Source: Akkermansiaceae bacterium (GTDB lineage Bacteria > Verrucomicrobiota > Verrucomicrobiia > Verrucomicrobiales > Akkermansiaceae). Taken from it: 61,596 nucleotides of DNA. The notes under the pieces were generated by a model, which saw only the letters and a program-made list of their open reading frames with translations, had not been told where the DNA came from and searched no databases. Location: contig JANYEC010000044.1 of NCBI GenBank assembly GCA_025363295.1, positions 1 through 61,596 of the forward strand, in the 5' to 3' direction. Below are positions 35,151-45,256 of the stretch, piece after piece. Position 1 is the stretch's first letter. The number at the start of each line of letters is the position of its first letter. Made by a program: the position numbers and the translations under genes.

Positions 35151-37910
35151 TCAAAGTTTCCACTCATGCCGCGCGAGCGCCTGCCCGGTAGGTGACTTCT
35201 TATTCTTGCGAATCACCGCCGGGGGTCCGGCAGCAACGAGATTTCCCCCGTGCACTCCCCCACCCGGTCCCAGCTCAATGACCCAGTCCGCCGCTGCGAT
35301 CACATCCAGATGATGCTCTACCACCAACACGCTGTGACCGGCGTCCCGCAGCCGCACAAATGCCGCCAGCAAGCGCTCGACATCGCCGAAGTGAAGCCCG
35401 GTCGTGGGTTCATCAAACAGATAGAGCGTGTGCGGTGCTTGGGGTCGCGCCATTTCCACCGCAAGCTTGAGCCGCTGCGCCTCGCCACCGGAGAGTGTGT
35501 TAGCTGCTTGTCCGAGTTTCAAGTAGCCGAGCCCGAGCTCTTCAAGGATGTTCACGATGTGGAAAATTTTTGGAATCGCTCGGAAAAAAACCGCGGCATC
35601 GCTCACGGACATTTCCAAAACATCCGCGATCGACTTCCCCTTGAAAGTCACCTCAAGCGTCTCGCGATTGAAGCGCCGCCCGCCACACGCCAGACAAGCC
35701 ACCCACGCGTCCGGCAGAAAATGCATCTCAATTTTCAAGCGCCCGTTCCCTTGGCACCGTTCGCAACGGCCGCCCGCCGCATTGAAACTGAAACGGCTCG
35801 CCCCGTAGCCGCGCTGCTTCGAGAGCTTCAGCTTCGTAAAAAGATCGCGCACTTGGTCAAAAACGCCGGTAAACGTCGCCGGATTCGAGCGCGGACTGCG
35901 GCCGATCGCGGACTGATCTGCCACCACGCATTTCTCGATTAGCTCCAGTCCCTCGATCCTATCAAACTTCCCCGGGGTTTCACCGGACCCGTTAAAATGC
36001 CGCGCTAATGCCCGCCGCAAAATCGCATCCGCCAGCGTCGATTTCCCACTCCCGCTCGGCCCGCTCAAACACACCAACTGCCCTAACGGAATCACCACAT
36101 CCAGATTTTTCAAATTATGCTCTCGCGCCCCAAGAATGACTAACTCCCCTCTTTTCTCTTCCCACTGATCACTGATCACTCGGCACTCTTTCTTCCCCCT
36201 CAGCCACTCCCCCGTCGGTGAAATAATCTCTAACGGCGTCCCCACCCCCATCACATAACCACCCGCCGCGCCTGCCCCCGGCCCCAGATCGATCACCCAA
36301 TCCGCAGCCCGAATGATTTCCTCATCATGTTCTACGACGACCACCGTATTTCCCAAATCCCGCAACCTAAGCAGCGCCCCGATCAACCGCCCCGTGTCTG
36401 CGGCATGCAGCCCGATGCTCGGTTCGTCCAAAACATAGATCACGCCCGAAAGCCCCGCGCCCAATTGCGTCGCTAACCGAATGCGCTGTGCCTCCCCACC
36501 CGATAGAGTCCCACTCGTCCGCTCCAACGTTAGATAATCCAAGCCCACCTCTTCCAGAAACGCCAGCCGCTTGCAAACATCGTCCGCCAAGCGCCTGCAA
36601 ACCTCCGCCTTTCCTGGCTCCAATGTGATCCCCTCGATCCACCGCATCGCATCCGCCACCCCCAATGCACAAAAATCCTGAATGCCAAGCCAGGAACCTT
36701 CGGTTCCGATCACGGATCGTGGATCGGAGATCGGAGATGAAGATTCTTCCTCCGCGTCCCTTTGCGACCTCCGCGCCTTTGCGGTTCCCTTTTCCCTCCC
36801 GCCCTCGATCTTCACTGCTAACCACTCCGGCTTCAACCGCTTCCCTCCACAAACCCGACATGGCCGGTGCGCCATAAATTTCCCTAACTTCCGCCGCGTG
36901 ACCTCGGATTTTGCCTCCCGATACCTCTTCAATGTCCCCTCCGCATCCACGCCCTCCTCCAGCAAATCTGGATCACAAAACATCTCCGTGCCCAGCCCCT
37001 CACATGCCTCACAAGCCCCGATGTGCGAGTTGAAGGAAAAATGTTTCGGCGAGAGATCCTCCACCATAAATCCCGTCTGCGGATTCCGATAGCTCGTTTG
37101 GAAAACTAAATCCCGCCAAGTATCCTCGCCCGGTTCCTGCAACGCCGCCCGCGCTTCCGCTCCGCATAGACGCAACGCTGTTTCCACTGAATCCGCCAAA
37201 CGCGAGTTCACCCCCGCCCTGATCACAAACCGATCCACCACGATCTCCACCGCCCCCGGAAACTCCGGCCATTTCGCCGCCGCCTCCTCGATTTCCAACA
37301 CCTCCCCATCCACCCGCACCCGGATGTAACCCTGTCTCTGTAAATCCCCCAACAATCTAGCAGGATCACCTAACTCCTCCTGAGGCAGCGGCGCTAACAA
37401 AATCACCTTCGTACCTTCCTCCATCGTTGCCAGCGCATTCACAATGTCCGCCGCGCTCATCCGCTCCAGCCGCTCACCCGTCGCCGGATCATGGGGAATT
37501 CCCGCCGCCGCCCAAAGCACCCGCAGATAATCATAAATCTCCGTCGCCGTCGCCACCGTCGAACGCGGATTCAGCCCGCCCCCGCGCTGCTCGATTGCAA
37601 TCGCCGGGCTCAGTCCCTCGATCGAATCCACATCCGGCTTTTCTAACTGATCCAAAAACTGCCGTGCATAAACTGATAGAGACTCCACATACCGCCGCTG
37701 TCCCTCCGCATACAAGGTGTCAAACGCCAGCGACGATTTCCCCGAGCCACTCGGCCCCGTCACCACCACCAATTTCCCACGAGGAATTGCGACATCGAGA
37801 TTTTTCAAATGATGCTGCCTCGCACCCTTAATCCGGATCAAATCTTGTAGCGTCGGTTTGCGACCGTCGCTCTTCGCACCTTTCTCATCGCCCTTCTTCT
37901 TCGCCGCCAC
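35151..37910 (-). CDS. uvrA: excinuclease ABC subunit UvrA
   Basis: 919 residues, GTG start at 37910 with AGGGG just before it. DNA-damage recognition ATPase of nucleotide excision repair. Two split ABC modules: [20 protein letters not shown] and [30 protein letters not shown] and [14 protein letters not shown]. Zinc modules CEACEGLG with CRVCGGKR, and CERCQGNG with CLACGGRR, are intact. It contains a 35-40 residue in-frame insertion ([17 protein letters not shown]...) after [10 protein letters not shown] and a repeat-derived linker ([15 protein letters not shown]). A canonical or a UvrA2-like function are both possible; no uvrB is nearby. Confidence 0.93.
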   Translation of the reverse strand: MAAKKKGDEKGAKSDGRKPTLQDLIRIKGARQHHLKNLDVAIPRGKLVVVTGPSGSGKSSLAFDTLYAEGQRRYVESLSVYARQFLDQLEKPDVDSIEGLSPAIAIEQRGGGLNPRSTVATATEIYDYLRVLWAAAGIPHDPATGERLERMSAADIVNALATMEEGTKVILLAPLPQEELGDPARLLGDLQRQGYIRVRVDGEVLEIEEAAAKWPEFPGAVEIVVDRFVIRAGVNSRLADSVETALRLCGAEARAALQEPGEDTWRDLVFQTSYRNPQTGFMVEDLSPKHFSFNSHIGACEACEGLGTEMFCDPDLLEEGVDAEGTLKRYREAKSEVTRRKLGKFMAHRPCRVCGGKRLKPEWLAVKIEGGREKGTAKARRSQRDAEEESSSPISDPRSVIGTEGSWLGIQDFCALGVADAMRWIEGITLEPGKAEVCRRLADDVCKRLAFLEEVGLDYLTLERTSGTLSGGEAQRIRLATQLGAGLSGVIYVLDEPSIGLHAADTGRLIGALLRLRDLGNTVVVVEHDEEIIRAADWVIDLGPGAGAAGGYVMGVGTPLEIISPTGEWLRGKKECRVISDQWEEKRGELVILGAREHNLKNLDVVIPLGQLVCLSGPSGSGKSTLADAILRRALARHFNGSGETPGKFDRIEGLELIEKCVVADQSAIGRSPRSNPATFTGVFDQVRDLFTKLKLSKQRGYGASRFSFNAAGGRCERCQGNGRLKIEMHFLPDAWVACLACGGRRFNRETLEVTFKGKSIADVLEMSVSDAAVFFRAIPKIFHIVNILEELGLGYLKLGQAANTLSGGEAQRLKLAVEMARPQAPHTLYLFDEPTTGLHFGDVERLLAAFVRLRDAGHSVLVVEHHLDVIAAADWVIELGPGGGVHGGNLVAAGPPAVIRKNKKSPTGQALARHEWKL
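36164..36180. repeat. 17-bp repeat unit inside uvrA, second copy at 60162
   Basis: ACTGATCACTGATCACT lies within the uvrA linker between the two halves of the protein. An identical 17-mer is found at 60162-60178 across the end of the second fic gene, so it is a dispersed element. Confidence 0.7.
36705..36810. repeat. repeat-derived in-frame insertion in uvrA
   Basis: A run of GATC units (gatcacggatcgtggatcgg and on) at about 36708-36738 is followed by a stretch of the TTTGCGACCTCCGCGCCTTTGCG type (about 36770-36792). Both are of the low-complexity phrase kind found dispersed in verrucomicrobial and planctomycetal genomes. It keeps the uvrA frame and codes for about 35-40 residues absent from standard UvrA. 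Boundaries are approximate. Confidence 0.55.
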
Positions 37911-38023
37911 CCCCTAAGCAAAAAGCGAGAACCCTCCACTAGCGAGCGTAGAATTCCGATCCCCCCAAGGGACCGCGAAATTCATTTCGGCCTTGATTCA
38001 TTCATCTTCAGTGTCCCCACCCC

Positions 38024-38401
38024 CTACCCTTCACATCCCCCCCGCCATCTCTCCCGCTGGAACTGCACCGGCCGCACTTGATAAAACACCCGGAATTCCC
38101 GCCGGAAATTATCCGCAATCGAAAATCCCAAACTTTCCGCCACCTCATCCGGAGCCCTCCCGCCCGCTAGCATTCGCCGCGCCACCACCATGCGCTCCTG
38201 CCGCATCCATTCCTTCGGACTCAGCCCGATGTCCCGTGCGAAAACCTCCCGCAAATACCTCTCAGAACAGCCGAGCTCACTGCATAGCTCACTGATGCGA
38301 TACCCACACCTGAGCGCCAGCCGCTGCAGACAAACCGAGCCCCCCTGTTCGGGAAATAGGATGCACCATGTCAATTCGGGCCGAACAATTCTCACTCCCA
38401 A
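38024..38401 (-). CDS. AraC-family DNA-binding domain protein
   Basis: 125 residues made up almost only of the double helix-turn-helix of AraC/XylS regulators: LCSELGCSERYLREVFARDIGLSPKEWM and PDEVAESLGFSIADNFRREFRVFYQVRPVQF. The usual sensory domain is absent; residues 1-30 are too short to form one. It may be a stand-alone regulator or the surviving C-terminal half of a longer gene. Upstream, towards 38560, the sequence is AT-rich. Confidence 0.75.
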   Translation of the reverse strand: MGVRIVRPELTWCILFPEQGGSVCLQRLALRCGYRISELCSELGCSERYLREVFARDIGLSPKEWMRQERMVVARRMLAGGRAPDEVAESLGFSIADNFRREFRVFYQVRPVQFQRERWRGGCEG

Positions 38402-38695
38402 AACCGACTAACCAATCCCGCCCGCTCCCGCAAGACAATGCGTGATTCCGCGAAAATTTTTTTCGGCTCTGTTGGAAAAGTGACAATTTCGTCACTCCGC
38501 AGTTCGCATTTCGCACCGATGCAACTAATAATAACTAACACTTAACAAAAGCTAACAACACCTCCGAATTTGATGATTTCTATCTCTTGCGTTCCGCCGA
38601 ACCTTTTGTTTTGAATTCACTATCAGATATTAAATATGGAATAGGCCTTGTGGCATCTCACCCTTTCGCTCGCTGCCTCCCACCCATCTCTACTC
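38402..38695. promoter_or_regulatory. AT-rich gap between the AraC-type gene and the CYTH-like gene
   Basis: This 294-bp divergent gap is unusually AT-rich around 38520-38640. It has a cluster of CTAA/TTAACA units (about 38523-38558) and then ATTAAATATGG (38630-38640). It probably holds promoters for both genes and AraC-type binding sites. No gene was found in it. Confidence 0.35.
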
Positions 38696-39451
38696 GTGAA
38701 TATAACAGAAAAATACCTACTGCCGCGCCTTGTATCTCTCAGTCTAGCGGCGGCATCACTCGCCGCTGGGCAGAAAGTCGAGCTCCACTACCTAGCACCG
38801 GACAGCGCCACCGCCGGACAGCTTCGGAACGCCCTCGCTCTTAATGCCACTCCGCCACAAGACACGATGGAGATCTACTTTTTTGACACCCCATCGCTCA
38901 CCCTGCTCAAGGACCAACACCTCATTCTGCGCCTGCGTAAAAAAGGCGAGACCTGGACCTTCACTGTCAAAGAACGCCCCACCACACAGACGCACGAATC
39001 TGATGGATACCCTGGCACTCTGGAAACCGACGTCGCTATCGGTAGCAAAGAAAAAGTTCCTACCTATTCCATCGAATGTAACCCGTCCATGGCTTCCGTG
39101 AGGGCCGCCATCGATCAGCACTCGATCCGAGGAATGTTCTCCCTCCCGCAACGAGATTTTCTCAAAGAGCGCCTCGATCAAATCCCTTGGGAGGCAGTGC
39201 GCAGCTTCCCCAAAATCGAAGCCCGCCGCTGGAAACTCCCCGAATCCGCCAACCTCACCGCCGAAGAATGGACCTACCCCACCGGCGAAGTCCTCGAACT
39301 CTCCTGCAAAGCCAAAACCACAGATACCGCCGCCGCCGAAAAGAAATTCACAACCTACCTAACCGACCTAAAAATCGACCCCAAAACCGGCAGCGGCCTG
39401 AAAACCACCATCGTCCTTGAAACCCTCGCCCGCCGACTCCCTCCAAAATAG
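38696..39451 (+). CDS. exported CYTH-like domain protein
   Basis: 251 residues from a GTG at 38696, which starts a signal peptide (KYLLPRLVSLSLAAASLAAG). The domain reads EIYFFDTPSLTLLKDQHLILRLRKKGETWTFTVKER, the E-x-x-YFD...LRLR...K pattern of CYTH phosphohydrolases, and later LELSCKAKTTDTAAAEKKF. CYTH enzymes act on triphosphates or polyphosphate; an exported form is less usual. The start is uncertain, with TTG at 38648 as the alternative. Confidence 0.6.
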   Translation: MNITEKYLLPRLVSLSLAAASLAAGQKVELHYLAPDSATAGQLRNALALNATPPQDTMEIYFFDTPSLTLLKDQHLILRLRKKGETWTFTVKERPTTQTHESDGYPGTLETDVAIGSKEKVPTYSIECNPSMASVRAAIDQHSIRGMFSLPQRDFLKERLDQIPWEAVRSFPKIEARRWKLPESANLTAEEWTYPTGEVLELSCKAKTTDTAAAEKKFTTYLTDLKIDPKTGSGLKTTIVLETLARRLPPK

Positions 39452-39497
39452 CCCTGCCAGGTCACCGATTACCTCCTCATCACCATCAACTAATCCC

Positions 39498-40304
39498 ATG
39501 AAAACTGAACACATCCGGGTCGTTCCCCTCTTTCGCGGCAAACCAAGCCTCAACATCGCCGAAGTCGCAGCAGCCAAACACGTCTCCGATAACGAACTCT
39601 TTGAAGGCGAGCCTTCCGCCCCGCCCGTCAGCGCTAGGCTCGTTTACAAAGGCGGCGACCTCATCAACAACGTCGAGGTATTCACCATCTACTGGGGCAA
39701 AAAATGGAGCACCAGCGCCAGCGGCAAGACGCTGATGGGCAAGCTTAACAAGTTCTTCACCGACATTCTCGTCAGTCCGCTCATCGACCAGCTCGCCGAA
39801 TACAACAACGGCATATGGAAGATCGGCCACGGCAAATTCACCGGCACCACGGTCATCACCGACCATGCCCCCACCTCCAGCGTCACAGACGCCGCCATCC
39901 AAAAAGCCCTCCAAGGTTGGATCAAGGACAAGCATGTGCCACCACCCACCCCCAACACCCTCTACTTCATCTACACCGATCCCAACGTCGCCGTACACAT
40001 GGGCGGCAGCGCCTCCTGCTCCAGCTTCTGCGGCTACCACAACGACATTTCAGGAAACGTCTTCTACGCTGTCATGCCCTTCCCCACCTGCGCTGGCTGC
40101 CTCGGCAATAAGTCCGTCTTCGACGCCCTCACCGGCACAAGCTCCCACGAACTCTGCGAAGCCATTACCGACCCCGTCCCCGGCCAAGGCTGGTATGACG
40201 ACGACAACGGCGAAATCGGCGATATCTGCGCTTGGAACTTCAAGCAGGTCGCCGGCTATAACGTCCAGCTCGAGTGGTCCAATGCGCAGAACAAATGTGT
40301 GTAA
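39498..40304 (+). CDS. zincin-like protein with HELxE motif
   Basis: 268 residues, no signal peptide. The core TGTSSHELCEAITDPVPG (His217, Glu218, Glu221) followed by GWYDDDNGEIGDIC looks like a metalloprotease-type site of a family seen in bacteria and fungi whose function is not established. A Cys-rich stretch (SCSSFCGYHND, CAGC) precedes it and could form disulfides after export. ATG at 39498 is 46 nt after the CYTH-like gene. First of a co-directional group with a lipase and a peptidoglycan hydrolase. Confidence 0.65.
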   Translation: MKTEHIRVVPLFRGKPSLNIAEVAAAKHVSDNELFEGEPSAPPVSARLVYKGGDLINNVEVFTIYWGKKWSTSASGKTLMGKLNKFFTDILVSPLIDQLAEYNNGIWKIGHGKFTGTTVITDHAPTSSVTDAAIQKALQGWIKDKHVPPPTPNTLYFIYTDPNVAVHMGGSASCSSFCGYHNDISGNVFYAVMPFPTCAGCLGNKSVFDALTGTSSHELCEAITDPVPGQGWYDDDNGEIGDICAWNFKQVAGYNVQLEWSNAQNKCV

Positions 40305-40319
40305 TCCACAATAGCACTG

Positions 40320-41270
40320 ATGCCAAAAGCGATCCCAACCCAGCAAATGACCACTACTGCTAAAGCAATGCCATCTCCTCCTCCAGATCCGGAAGCCTTC
40401 GATGCGTTCAAGGCATTCAATCCAAAAACGACACGCTGGAGCGAGTTTAACGCGCTCGCTATGGCCTATGCTTCCAATCTTGCATACAAGGAGGAAGCAA
40501 GCATCCGCTCGATTATCTCGAGTTGCGGCTTCAATAACGTTAACGTTCATACCGTGCGTGAAGTACAGGTCTTCGTTGCGGGAAGCGACACCGCCGTGGT
40601 CGTCGCCTTTCGCGGCACCCGCCCCGACCAGTTGCTCGATTGGATGACCGACTTTGACGCCCAGCAAGTCTCCTTCAGCGACCGCTTCGGCGGGCCGAAT
40701 GTAGGCAATACCCATGAAGGCTTTACTGTCGGCCTCCTGCGCGTTTGGGAGTTGGTCCTCGCCGACATCGCAGCCTTTCAGAACAAGGGGCAGACCCTTT
40801 GGATCACCGGCCACAGCTTGGGCGGTGCCCTCGCGATTCTTGCGACCGCCGGGGCCACGTTTGCCAAGCGTATCCCCGTCAACGGCCTCTACACTTATGG
40901 CCAACCGCGCGTCGGAGATCTTGACTTCGTCGCCCGGTGCGATAGCCATATGGGCAACCTCCACTTCCGCTTCGTCAACAACGAAGACATCGTCACCCGC
41001 GTTCCGCCACGCATCTTCCCACATTTCCCGTTCCCCTCGTACTATGGTCATTCGGGTAAGGTAATGTATTTCGACGCGAAAAGAGTTCTCCACACGGACG
41101 AGACTTGGTGGAACGAGTTCCTCATCCGCTTCGACGTGGGCTTCGACAAAATGCCGACTCTACTCTCCGCCCCCGTCGCCGATCACGACCTCCTCAAGGG
41201 CTACGCCACCAACATCATCAAATACCGAGATGACGTAGCCGCAGGGCGCCGCCAACCGGTGCAATTCTAA
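40320..41270 (+). CDS. class 3 lipase family protein
   Basis: 316 residues, no signal peptide. Alpha/beta-hydrolase with nucleophile elbow TGHSLGGALA (Ser166), oxyanion region VVAFRGTRP, NNEDIVTRVPP holding the likely catalytic Asp, and a C-terminal His in VADHDLLKGY. The class 3 family hydrolyses acyl glycerides or phospholipids. It is 15 nt after the zincin-like gene. The lack of a signal peptide for an extracellular-type enzyme is notable. Confidence 0.85.
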   Translation: MPKAIPTQQMTTTAKAMPSPPPDPEAFDAFKAFNPKTTRWSEFNALAMAYASNLAYKEEASIRSIISSCGFNNVNVHTVREVQVFVAGSDTAVVVAFRGTRPDQLLDWMTDFDAQQVSFSDRFGGPNVGNTHEGFTVGLLRVWELVLADIAAFQNKGQTLWITGHSLGGALAILATAGATFAKRIPVNGLYTYGQPRVGDLDFVARCDSHMGNLHFRFVNNEDIVTRVPPRIFPHFPFPSYYGHSGKVMYFDAKRVLHTDETWWNEFLIRFDVGFDKMPTLLSAPVADHDLLKGYATNIIKYRDDVAAGRRQPVQF

Positions 41271-41323
41271 CTATCCAATGACAACAACCCGTGCCAACTA
41301 AACCAAATAAACAAAGAAAAGCC

Positions 41324-41671
41324 ATGAGTAAGCCAGCAATTCCTCGTAATGAAGACAAAGTCTTATTAATAGTTTGCAAGAAACTCTCCCTCCTCGCGCG
41401 TTTTTATCCACCTCTAATTGAAAATGATCAACCAGCATGGGGTGTCCGCCAGCATCAAATCAAGGAACCACTGATGGCAATTTGGAAGGATGATCAAAGC
41501 GCCCAACCTCCTCCTCCTCCGAGGTCGCGACTGGCCGAGTTCATTTATCGCATACGTCAGGATCTCAAGCAGCAAGGCGAAGATCCTGATTTCGCTCTGG
41601 AGCCTCAAGAACTTGGCAACGGCGACTACCTTACGGTCGGTGCTCTCGTCTATCACATCATTTGGTCTTAA
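41324..41671 (+). CDS. small protein of unknown function
   Basis: 115 residues from ATG 41324, preceded by AAAGAAAAG; GTG 41291 is a longer option. No signal peptide or TM helix. Contains a Pro-rich segment (SAQPPPPPRSR) in the middle and a hydrophobic C terminus (YLTVGALVYHIIWS). I do not recognise it. It lies directly after the lipase gene and could be its partner. Confidence 0.55.
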   Translation: MSKPAIPRNEDKVLLIVCKKLSLLARFYPPLIENDQPAWGVRQHQIKEPLMAIWKDDQSAQPPPPPRSRLAEFIYRIRQDLKQQGEDPDFALEPQELGNGDYLTVGALVYHIIWS

Positions 41672-41684
41672 ACTACTTCAAACA

Positions 41685-42965
41685 ATGAACTATCGCTCCA
41701 CTCAATATTTCAAACTTTTGATTGCAACCTCTATTTCAGTTTTTGCTTTCCACGTTACTGTGCACGCAGAGGAGATTAGGCTAATACCCAAATGGAGTTC
41801 TAGCTCAAGTGAACCTAATATCATTCTTCTTGAACCCACGGTTTTCATCAACGGGAAAGATTCCGGTGCGTATGCAGGCCCCCGCCCACCAATTGATACC
41901 GCACATACCAAAGCCATTGCTAACCCAAAATTAATAAGTGTCATCGCAGTCAAAGATAACAAGCCTTATCCGGTTGAGATTACGAAGATCGAAGCGAAGT
42001 CATCACCTATTGCAGCGAATCTTCGGATTGTCTTACCAAAGGCACCAGACAAAAACATGCATTACTTGGTAACTATTCCTGTGGGGTCTGTAGCCTATGT
42101 TTCGCCACTTCCTTCTGGCGTAACTGTCGGCGACACTCATCAACCTTTAGAAATCAAAGGCGATATTCAAGTTCATAACGATTTTCTCACGTCAACACAA
42201 TCCACCAACAAAGCGGCCCTACGGCAAGGCTCCAAAAGCGGCACGATAGATTTCTCCTATCTACTCCAATACCCTTTAGGTGACCCGATTGCTCCAACTG
42301 GTGCGGTTCATGCCAGTATTGACGCCAACGCCAGCTTCAACGCCGCAGAACGTCACCGTTACTTTGATAAAATTGAAGCTGAGCTTGGCGCTTACGCTGT
42401 CCATGTCTTCGGTGAGAACTCTACAAATAACGCAATTGTGGAATATGGTTTATCTTCCAAGCTTCAAGCCGATCAGCAGTTCGATAAAATCGATCAGACT
42501 CTGGGTGTGAATACTTGGATTTATCCCAATGCCGATCCATTCCCTTGGATTTATCGCAATGTTTGCTTGTTCGGTGAGAAGCCGGATTTTGCCCTGCCGC
42601 CGAGAATAATTTTTGGTTACGACTACGTCTTTCACGAAAATAACGATGCTGTAACTACCAGTTTCGACGGTAATCAGCGTCTTAGCGGGCGGTTCGACTG
42701 GACGCTACCCATCGCTCATCACCTCGCAATTAAAGATGTTCCCATCGTTGATTCCATCCGCGAAATCGAACTTGTGACGGATATTTCTGGAATCTATGAC
42801 ATTAATAAGGGCAAGGCCGCACCGGAAATTCACCTATCACTCGATTTTGTGCTCTCGGACTCTGACAAGAGTCCAACGATTAGCTTTTCATATATAAATG
42901 GGAAAAGCGCTCCGAAATTTGAGAATGTTGACGCTTTTCTTGCTGGCTTCAAACTAAAATTCTAA
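41685..42965 (+). CDS. exported protein of unknown function
   Basis: 426 residues with signal peptide (FKLLIATSISVFAFHVTVHA-EE). The body is beta-rich, without Cys pairs or known motifs, and looks like a surface or barrel-like domain (GDPIAPTGAVHASIDANASF, LSGRFDWTLPIAHHLAI). Composition is more AT-rich than the core genes. It starts 13 nt after the previous gene. Confidence 0.6.
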   Translation: MNYRSTQYFKLLIATSISVFAFHVTVHAEEIRLIPKWSSSSSEPNIILLEPTVFINGKDSGAYAGPRPPIDTAHTKAIANPKLISVIAVKDNKPYPVEITKIEAKSSPIAANLRIVLPKAPDKNMHYLVTIPVGSVAYVSPLPSGVTVGDTHQPLEIKGDIQVHNDFLTSTQSTNKAALRQGSKSGTIDFSYLLQYPLGDPIAPTGAVHASIDANASFNAAERHRYFDKIEAELGAYAVHVFGENSTNNAIVEYGLSSKLQADQQFDKIDQTLGVNTWIYPNADPFPWIYRNVCLFGEKPDFALPPRIIFGYDYVFHENNDAVTTSFDGNQRLSGRFDWTLPIAHHLAIKDVPIVDSIREIELVTDISGIYDINKGKAAPEIHLSLDFVLSDSDKSPTISFSYINGKSAPKFENVDAFLAGFKLKF

Positions 42966-43055
42966 CGGAATGCTCTCCTTTAGCTCTAAGCACGCTATTC
43001 CTCCCATCCTCGCCGCTGCCATAGGACCGCAAACCTCCACCTGTCGAAACTCAAG

Positions 43056-43982
43056 ATGAACATCCCGCATCACACCTTTCTAGCTCAGGCGACCCCAGTG
43101 GCTTTGCCATGGCAAACCACGGCCATGATTATCGTTAGCGGCCTCGTGGGCTACGGCATCTACTCCTGGAGGGCTTCAAGAACGCCTTCCCTGCCGCCCG
43201 CCAGCGATCCCAGCTTCTTCCGCGATCGCGTCGCCCGTTACGTCCTGAACAGCTCCATTTGGGGTCTCGTCATTCTGGCCTCCATCATCGTCATTGTCCC
43301 GGCAGTGACAGGAATCGCGAACCCGAACGCCCTCACTGTATTCAACTCCCTTCTGCCCATCTTCGGCACTTGGGTCGGCACACTGCTGGCATTTTATTTC
43401 TCGAAGGAGAATTTTGAAGCTGCCAGCAAAAGCATGACCGATATGGCACAGAGCGTGACTCAATCCTCCAACGACAAACTACAGTCCACTGCGGCCAAAT
43501 CGGTCATGATTCCTGCCGCACAAATCATCACACTGCCTGCCGGGCTATTGGGCAAAGCTAATGTGGATATTCCATTGGGCGAAATCGTCAAATATTTGCG
43601 TGAGACGGTAAAAAAAGACCGGCTTCCCCTTTTCAAGGGCAATCAAAAGGAAGGTTCCATCGCGGGCGTCGTGCATCTGAGCATCATGGAGAAATTCATT
43701 GCCAGCCGGGCGCTTGCCAGCAACGCAGCCCTCGGCTCGCTTTCCCTTGATGACTTAGCGCAAGACGCGACCTTCAAACCCGTCTTCGATAACAGCTTCG
43801 GCGTCGCTGAAGAAAGTGCCAGCCTCGGACGTGTCAAAAGCATCATGGATAACCTCGCTCAGAAGCTTAAGGAGGCCGAAGGGAGTTGCTACGACGTCTT
43901 TCTCACCTCTGACGGCAAGCCCGAATCGCCCGTCCTCGGCTGGATCACCAACGACATCATCAATGACAAAGCTAAGGTATAG
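43056..43982 (+). CDS. membrane protein with C-terminal CBS-like region
   Basis: 308 residues. Three hydrophobic segments (TTAMIIVSGLVGYGIYSW, WGLVILASIIVIVPAVTGI, IFGTWVGTLLAFYFS) are followed by a soluble part. There, GVVHLSIMEKFIASRAL and VFLTSDGKPESPVLGWITNDI resemble the two halves of a CBS pair, though the match is weak. A cytoplasmic ligand-sensing membrane protein is one possibility. Confidence 0.55.
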   Translation: MNIPHHTFLAQATPVALPWQTTAMIIVSGLVGYGIYSWRASRTPSLPPASDPSFFRDRVARYVLNSSIWGLVILASIIVIVPAVTGIANPNALTVFNSLLPIFGTWVGTLLAFYFSKENFEAASKSMTDMAQSVTQSSNDKLQSTAAKSVMIPAAQIITLPAGLLGKANVDIPLGEIVKYLRETVKKDRLPLFKGNQKEGSIAGVVHLSIMEKFIASRALASNAALGSLSLDDLAQDATFKPVFDNSFGVAEESASLGRVKSIMDNLAQKLKEAEGSCYDVFLTSDGKPESPVLGWITNDIINDKAKV

Positions 43983-44332
43983 TTTTTCCACTCTGGGCCG
44001 CTCCGCGCACTCTAGGATGCTCTGGAAGGGTGGCGCGGCTGCCACGCAGCTTTCGCTAGAGTCTAAAATCGCACGGGGAATGCCACGCACGGTTTGGGAG
44101 ACTCCAAAAGTCTGCGCCGGGCTGCACCCTGCGTTTGCGGAGCCTCTGAATGACTGCGCGGAACCGCTCGCAGACCTTCAGTCCCTCCAAACTTGTACGC
44201 CGTCTCCCACGCAGACTTTACCGCTGTCAAAAAACGCCTCGTGGCCGACGCGCCACGCTTACGGACGCTCTCTAATGCAGCGTATCACTCGATTTTCGCT
44301 ATAACCCACTCAATTTCCAATCATTACCACCC
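43983..44332. other. 350-bp gap with no gene seen
   Basis: Between the membrane protein and the coiled-coil/Fn3 gene I find no plausible coding region, RNA gene or repeat. The frame open at 43816-44304 overlaps the upstream gene out of frame and has no protein-like features. The gap may hold a promoter for the second half of the cluster. Confidence 0.4.
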
Positions 44333-45244
44333 ATGGCCAGCAACGAAATCCCACGTCCCCAAAGTAAACTCTGGTCCCTCGCCGCCGATATGAGCGATGG
44401 CTTGGAAACCTACGAAGCCAGCGTCGGCGTAAAGCAGAACACCAAGGCCGCACTCGACGCCGATCTCCAGACAGCCAAGGACGATCAAAAGACATACGAG
44501 AAGGCACAACAAGCTGAGTCCGACGCCACGACTGCCCGCAACATCGCCAGTTCTAATGCCAAAGCGGCGCTCGCCTTGACCAAACGGCAGCTCGCCGATG
44601 TGTCCGGCGCACTGGGGCAAATCTGGCCCGGCGCGAGTCTCGAAATCCCAAGCACACTCCCCGAGCGGGCCACGCTGCTGGACAAGGCCGCCGACTATCT
44701 CAAGGACAATCCCGCTGAGGAAAACGACAAAAAGGACTTCACTCAGGCCGCCATCCGCGCCGTCGCCACCGCCCTGCAAAAGAGCCGGAGCGACTTGAAC
44801 AAAGCCGTTGGCGCACGGGTCGATGCCAAAATGGCCCGCGACAAAAGCGATCCTGCGTTGTGCCAACGCATGAGCGCCTTGGTTGGCGAACTCGGCGGCC
44901 CGGCCATGCTCACCGCCGATGACGACCGCTGGTATGCCTTCGGCCTCGTTCCTCCTGCGGGAGTGACCCGCCCTGGCATCGCCCCGGACGATGTCCACCT
45001 CCGCAAACTCGGCCCTGCCGCCGCAGTCGCTGGCTGGAGCACCACGCCGCACGCGCAGAAATTCCGCCCCTTCTACAAAGTGGAGGGCCGTGATGTGGAT
45101 TTCATCGAACTCCCGCTCACCAGCGAACTGGACGTCACCCTCGAAAACCTCCCCGCCACCGGCACCCTGAAATTCTACGTCCAAGCCACCAACCCCGCCG
45201 GCGACAGTCCGAAGAGCGCGGTGGCGGAGCTGGTGCTGGCCTAA
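44333..45244 (+). CDS. coiled-coil protein with C-terminal fibronectin III-like domain
   Basis: 303 residues, no signal peptide. The N-terminal half is helical and Ala/Lys/Asp-rich (about 20-200; DADLQTAKDDQKTYEKAQQ). The C terminus (FIELPLTSELDVTLENLPATG to KFYVQATNPAGDSPKSAV) looks like a fibronectin type III fold. I know of no defined function. It could be a structural or carrier component of the cluster. Confidence 0.55.
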   Translation: MASNEIPRPQSKLWSLAADMSDGLETYEASVGVKQNTKAALDADLQTAKDDQKTYEKAQQAESDATTARNIASSNAKAALALTKRQLADVSGALGQIWPGASLEIPSTLPERATLLDKAADYLKDNPAEENDKKDFTQAAIRAVATALQKSRSDLNKAVGARVDAKMARDKSDPALCQRMSALVGELGGPAMLTADDDRWYAFGLVPPAGVTRPGIAPDDVHLRKLGPAAAVAGWSTTPHAQKFRPFYKVEGRDVDFIELPLTSELDVTLENLPATGTLKFYVQATNPAGDSPKSAVAELVLA

Positions 45245-45256
45245 CCAAATACCGTC

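Noticed and set aside
36367..36861. Gly/Arg-rich minus-strand frame in uvrA
   Set aside because: Out-of-frame shadow of uvrA and its repeat insertion.
43816..44304. 162-codon plus-strand frame after the CBS-like membrane protein
   Set aside because: Starts inside the upstream gene in another frame; Ser/Pro/Leu-rich with no protein-like features.
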